Source of the DNA: Streptomyces sp. A0958
Lineage (GTDB): Bacteria > Actinomycetota > Actinomycetes > Streptomycetales > Streptomycetaceae
Assembly: GCF_004795035.1 (NCBI RefSeq)
Contig: NZ_SSBK01000008.1
Coordinates: 62,001 to 126,000 of the forward strand
Length of the DNA: 64,000 nt
Reading direction: 5' to 3'
Shown here: piece after piece, positions 61,009-64,000 of the stretch
Numbering within the stretch: the first letter of the stretch is position 1
Layout: each line of letters opens with the position of its first letter
The notes under the pieces: generated by a model
Seen by the model: the letters and a program-made list of their open reading frames with translations, nothing else
Told to the model about the DNA's origin: nothing
Database searches by the model: none
Program-made: the position numbers and the translations under genes

Positions 61009-61028
61009 AGCGTGTTTCGAAAGTAGCG
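61005..61028. mobile_element. Single remnant end of a MITE-like element
   Basis: CTAGAGCGTGTTTCGAAAGT plus AGCGCC at the oxygenase stop resembles the left end of the element at 58321 (shared GCGTGTTYCGAAAGT). No matching right end occurs before 61229, so only one end remains. The rest of 61029-61228 is GC-rich with no gene. Confidence 0.5.
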
Positions 61029-61228
61029 CCGGAGGCCCGGGGCGCGCGGCGCCCCGGCCCCGGGCCCACGGAACCGGTCCGGAACGGGCGCCCGGCCGTA
61101 CACCGGACGCCGGCCGCGCGCCCGGCCGGACCGAGGACGCGTCCGCCCTCCGGGGCGGACGCGTCCGCACCCACCCACCCCCCACGAAGCCAGTGCCCAG
61201 CGATCCCCACTGCAAGGAAGGACACCCC

Positions 61229-62743
61229 ATGAAAGGGACAGCCGCGGACGCCGACGTCATCGTCGTCGGAGCCGGTCCGACCGGACTGATGCTCGCCGGC
61301 GAACTGCGCCTGGGCGGAGCCCGCGTCGTCGTGATCGAGAAGCTGGCTGCGCCGACCGGGCAGTCCCGCGGCCTGGGCTTCACCGCCCGTGCCATGGAGG
61401 TGTTCGACGAGCGCGGGCTGCTGCCCCGGTTCGGCCAGGGCGAGACCCTCGCCACCAGCCCCATGGGGCACTTCGGCGGGGCCCAGTTCGACTTCACCGT
61501 GCTGGAGGACGCGCACTTCGGCGCCCGCGGCATCCCGCAGGGGGAGACCGAGGCCGTGCTGGAGGGCTGGGCCGTCGAGCTCGGCGCCGACGTCCGGCGC
61601 GGCTGGGAGTTCCTCTCCCTCGCCGACGGCTTCCTCGACGGGGACCACGCCGAGATCACCGTCCGGACGCCCGAAGGCACCGAACAGCGACTGCGCGCCG
61701 CGTACCTGGTGGCCGCCGACGGGGGCGCCAGCCGGGTCCGCAGGGCCGCCGGGTTCGAGTTCCCCGGCACCGACGCCACCCAGGGCATGTACCTCGCCGA
61801 CGTCACCGGCTGCGCGCTGCGGCCCCGGTTCCTCGGCGAGCGCCTGAACAACGGCATGGTGATGGCCGCCCCGCTCGCCGAGGGCGTGGACCGGATCATC
61901 GTCTGCCCCGACGGCACGCCCGCGCACGACCGCGAGCGGACCGTCACGTTCGAGGAGGTCGCGGCGGCCTGGCAGGCCATCACCGGCGAGGACATCTCGC
62001 ATGGCGGCGCCGACTGGGTCTCCTCCTTCACCAACGCCACCCGCCAGGCCTCCGCGTACCGGCGCGGCCGGGTGTTCGTGGCCGGCGACGCGGCGCACAT
62101 CCACCTCCCGGCCGGCGGCCAGGGCCTGAGCGCGGGCGTGCAGGACGCGGCCAACCTCGGCTGGAAGCTCGCCGCCGTGGTCCGCGGCGACGCCCCCGGG
62201 GCGCTGCTGGACACCTACCACGCCGAGCGGTGGCCGGTCGGCCGCCGGCTGCTGGCCAACACCCGGGCCCAGGGGGTGGTCTTCCTCGGCGGAGCGGAGT
62301 CGGACCCGCTGCGCGAGCTGTTCTCCGAGCTGGTCCGGTACGACGACGTCAAGCGGCACCTGGCCGGTGCGGTCAGCCACCTCGACATCCGCTACGACCT
62401 CGGGGCAGGCGAGGACGCCCACCCGCTGGTCGGCCGCCGGATGCCGCCGCGTCCGCTGGTCGACGCGGACGGCGGGCAGCACCGCGTCGCGCAACTGCTG
62501 CGCACGGGCCGGGCCGTGCTGCTCGACCTCGCCGACGACGCCGGGGTGCGCCGTGCGGCGGCCGGACACCTGGGCCGCCTCGACGTGCACACCGTGTCCG
62601 CCAAGCCGGTCGACGGCCCGGACGTGCTGGCCGGCGCCGGCGCGCTGCTGGTCCGCCCCGACGGGTACGTGGCCTGGGCGGGCGGTTTTGCGCGGGGCCT
62701 GACGGCCGCGCTGGAGCGGTGGCTCGGACCCGCCGCCCCCTGA
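61229..62743 (+). CDS. FAD-dependent oxygenase (PgaE/UrdE/AlpG type)
   Basis: A 504-residue angucycline C12-type oxygenase. GAGPTG at about 14-19, VAADGGASRVRRAAGFEFPG near 160, VFVAGDAAHIHLPAGGQGLS near 280 and the C-terminal LERWLGP. It is very similar to PgaE as I recall its sequence (MEVFDERG, MGHFGGAQFD region). AAGGAAGGA precedes the ATG. A paralogue of the first gene at 51692, sharing the same three-domain plan. Last gene of the core operon; two hairpins follow. Confidence 0.9.
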   Translation: MKGTAADADVIVVGAGPTGLMLAGELRLGGARVVVIEKLAAPTGQSRGLGFTARAMEVFDERGLLPRFGQGETLATSPMGHFGGAQFDFTVLEDAHFGARGIPQGETEAVLEGWAVELGADVRRGWEFLSLADGFLDGDHAEITVRTPEGTEQRLRAAYLVAADGGASRVRRAAGFEFPGTDATQGMYLADVTGCALRPRFLGERLNNGMVMAAPLAEGVDRIIVCPDGTPAHDRERTVTFEEVAAAWQAITGEDISHGGADWVSSFTNATRQASAYRRGRVFVAGDAAHIHLPAGGQGLSAGVQDAANLGWKLAAVVRGDAPGALLDTYHAERWPVGRRLLANTRAQGVVFLGGAESDPLRELFSELVRYDDVKRHLAGAVSHLDIRYDLGAGEDAHPLVGRRMPPRPLVDADGGQHRVAQLLRTGRAVLLDLADDAGVRRAAAGHLGRLDVHTVSAKPVDGPDVLAGAGALLVRPDGYVAWAGGFARGLTAALERWLGPAAP

Positions 62744-62762
62744 CCGTTCCCGGGGCAACGGC

Positions 62763-62819
62763 ACGGAAGCCGGCGGGGTGCGTACGCGAGAACCGCGTAC
62801 GCACCCCGCCGGCTTCCGT
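62763..62819. terminator. Terminator of the core operon (26-bp perfect stem)
   Basis: Arms begin ACGGAAGCCGGCGGGGTG and end CGGCTTCCGT, with loop AGAAC. It lies 20 bp after the last oxygenase stop, between convergent genes. Confidence 0.85.
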
Positions 62820-62863
62820 ACGGGCCCGGCGGCCCGCCGCGTGCGGTGCCCCGGAACGGCGCG

Positions 62864-62904
62864 GGGCCCCGGTTCCGCGCCGGGGGAGCGCGGAACCGGG
62901 GCCC
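62864..62904. terminator. Second hairpin terminator, beside the AlpH-like gene
   Basis: Perfect 17-bp arms GGGCCCCGGTTCCGCGC and GCGCGGAACCGGGGCCC with a 7-base loop, 13 bp from the stop of the convergent methyltransferase-type gene. Confidence 0.8.
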
Positions 62905-62916
62905 GTCCGGAGGGCG

Positions 62917-63993
62917 TCAGACGGCGACGGCCTCGACGACCGAGACGGCCGCGGCGGTCTCGACGACCCGCTCCAGCCGGAAGCCGGCCTTCGCCACCAG
63001 CTCCGCGTACTGCGACCGGGTGCGCTCCCTGCCGCCCACGAGCAGCAGCAGCCACAGGTCGACGAGCTTGCCCGAGTGCGGCTCGTTGCCCTTCTCCGGA
63101 ACCACCATCTCGACAAGCAGGAGCTTGCCGCCCGGCTTGACCGCGGCGCGCACGTTCCGGAGGATCTGCAGCGCCTGCTCCTCGGGCCAGTCGTGCACGA
63201 TGTGCTTGAGGACGTACGCGTCCGCGCCCGCCGGCATCGGCTCGAACAAGTCGCCGTCGGCCAGGGTCACGCGGTCCGCGACCCCCTGCGCCTCCAGGAA
63301 CTCCGCCGCGCCGTTCCCGGCGACACGCGGGTCCGACAGGATGCCCTTGGTGTCCGGAGCACTGTTCAGAATGCCGGCCAGCAGCGCGCCGTTGGCGCCG
63401 CAGAAGTCCAGGACCGTACCGAACTGCGAGAAGTCGTACGCGGCCACGACCGGGTCGGTCTCGGTGGCGGACATGTTGCCCATTCCGCCGATGAACACCG
63501 CGCCGTACTCCGGGTTCTGCATGAAGTATTCGAAGGCGCCCGCACCACGCCGCTTCGGAAGGCTGGGCTCGCCGGTCCGCACGGAATCCAGGAATCCGTC
63601 CCAGTCCTCCCAGTGCGTCGGGTGGCCCATCAGCACACAGAGGTCGCGCATCGTCGCCGGGTGGTCGGCGCGCAGCGCGTCGGCCATCGGCGTCAGCGCC
63701 CAGCGGCCGTCCTCCCGGCCCTCGAACACGCCCTGGCTCGCGAGGAGGCGCAGCACCCGCTCCAGCGCCCCGGCGTCCGCGCCGACCTCCGCCGCGACCT
63801 CCGCGACCGGTCGCGGACCGGCCTGCAGGGCCTCGGCCACACGCAGCTCGGCGACGGCGTACAGGGCCTGGGTCACCATCGAACCCATGGCCAGTTCGAG
63901 CAGGGCGAACGGGGGCGGGGCCAGCTCCCGGACCTGCTTCTGCAGGTCCGCCCGGGTCCTCTCCGCGGCGCGGACGACTTCGGGGGGTGGCAC
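62917..63993 (-). CDS. O-methyltransferase-fold protein, AlpH/FlsN3 candidate
   Basis: A 358-residue protein of the COMT-like methyltransferase fold: a dimerisation helix domain (PPPFALLELAMGSMVTQALY), winged helix (SQGVFEGREDGRWALTPMAD) and Rossmann part. The SAM glycine motif is altered: DFCGANG at about 196-202 where DVGGGxG is usual. The HD motif KHIVHDW (263-269) is kept. In alp-type clusters the gene at this place, AlpH, is reported to use the fold to attach glutamylhydrazine, not methyl. An ordinary methyltransferase is the alternative. GTG at 63993; the start could lie beyond the window edge. Confidence 0.7.
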   Translation of the reverse strand: MPPPEVVRAAERTRADLQKQVRELAPPPFALLELAMGSMVTQALYAVAELRVAEALQAGPRPVAEVAAEVGADAGALERVLRLLASQGVFEGREDGRWALTPMADALRADHPATMRDLCVLMGHPTHWEDWDGFLDSVRTGEPSLPKRRGAGAFEYFMQNPEYGAVFIGGMGNMSATETDPVVAAYDFSQFGTVLDFCGANGALLAGILNSAPDTKGILSDPRVAGNGAAEFLEAQGVADRVTLADGDLFEPMPAGADAYVLKHIVHDWPEEQALQILRNVRAAVKPGGKLLLVEMVVPEKGNEPHSGKLVDLWLLLLVGGRERTRSQYAELVAKAGFRLERVVETAAAVSVVEAVAV

Positions 63994-64000
63994 AGCAGGC

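Noticed and set aside
59242..62214. A 990-codon reverse open frame opposite two flavoprotein genes
   Set aside because: Low-complexity mirror translation of the forward genes; no domain recognised, no ribosome site.
1..64000. tRNA or rRNA genes
   Set aside because: No cloverleaf or rRNA motifs noticed on reading; a covariance-model scan would be decisive and could not be run.

Overview
The window is high-GC actinobacterial DNA, most likely a Streptomyces chromosome arm. The evidence is strong third-position GC, many GTG starts, GTGA/ATGA overlaps, GGAGG ribosome sites, SARP and autoregulator-receptor regulators, and a type II polyketide cluster beside many decayed gene fragments.

Layout. 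1-17200: accessory metabolism, made mostly of divergent regulator/target pairs (CGNR regulator/phosphoesterase, TetR/esterase, TetR/DHA2 exporter, LysR/MFS, MarR/MDR oxidoreductase), several with visible operators, plus a TsaD paralogue with a GNAT enzyme. Remnants of a histidine kinase, a TAP-type protease, IS481 and IS3 elements and SDRs lie between them. 17200-31600: more remnants, a membrane glycosyltransferase with a repetitive N-terminus, a Ser/Thr kinase, an RsbQ-RsbP-STAS switch operon, a GPP34 protein and a large STAND NTPase. 31600-32300: a perfect 22-bp inverted repeat and a 36-residue membrane peptide gene followed by a hairpin.

32446-64000: an atypical-angucycline gene cluster. 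The core (51692-62743) runs FAD hydroxylase, ring-opening oxygenase (broken), angucycline cyclase, KS-alpha, KS-beta, ACP, ketoreductase, aromatase/cyclase and two more FAD oxygenases, with a convergent AlpH/O-methyltransferase-type gene at the end. As I recall it, this is the order of the Streptomyces ambofaciens alp (kinamycin-type) cluster. In front of it lie acyl-CoA carboxylase subunits (malonyl-CoA supply), a pseudo-gamma-butyrolactone-receptor TetR, three SARP activators, and a second KS-alpha/KS-beta set with its own thioesterase, aromatase/cyclase, acyl-CoA-dehydrogenase-like protein, phosphopantetheinyl transferase, stand-alone condensation domain and a 46-residue peptide, but no second ACP.

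Control can be read from the DNA. 7-bp motifs at 11-bp spacing (the SARP signature) precede five transcription units at 32446, 38323, 39399, 47942 and 51546. ARE-like palindromes sit before the carboxylase/TetR operon (33020) and over the promoter of the first SARP (35758). The TetR is therefore likely to gate the SARPs, which switch on the structural operons.

Most striking: the AlpJ/JadG-type B-ring-cleaving oxygenase is split by a 144-bp non-autonomous element flanked by an exact 8-bp duplication (ACTTCAAG). Removing 152 bp restores one 232-codon reading frame. The pathway in this strain is predicted to stall at a benz[a]anthraquinone such as dehydrorabelomycin. A second group of small inverted-repeat elements sits in CTAG sites that coincide with stop codons of the same cluster.
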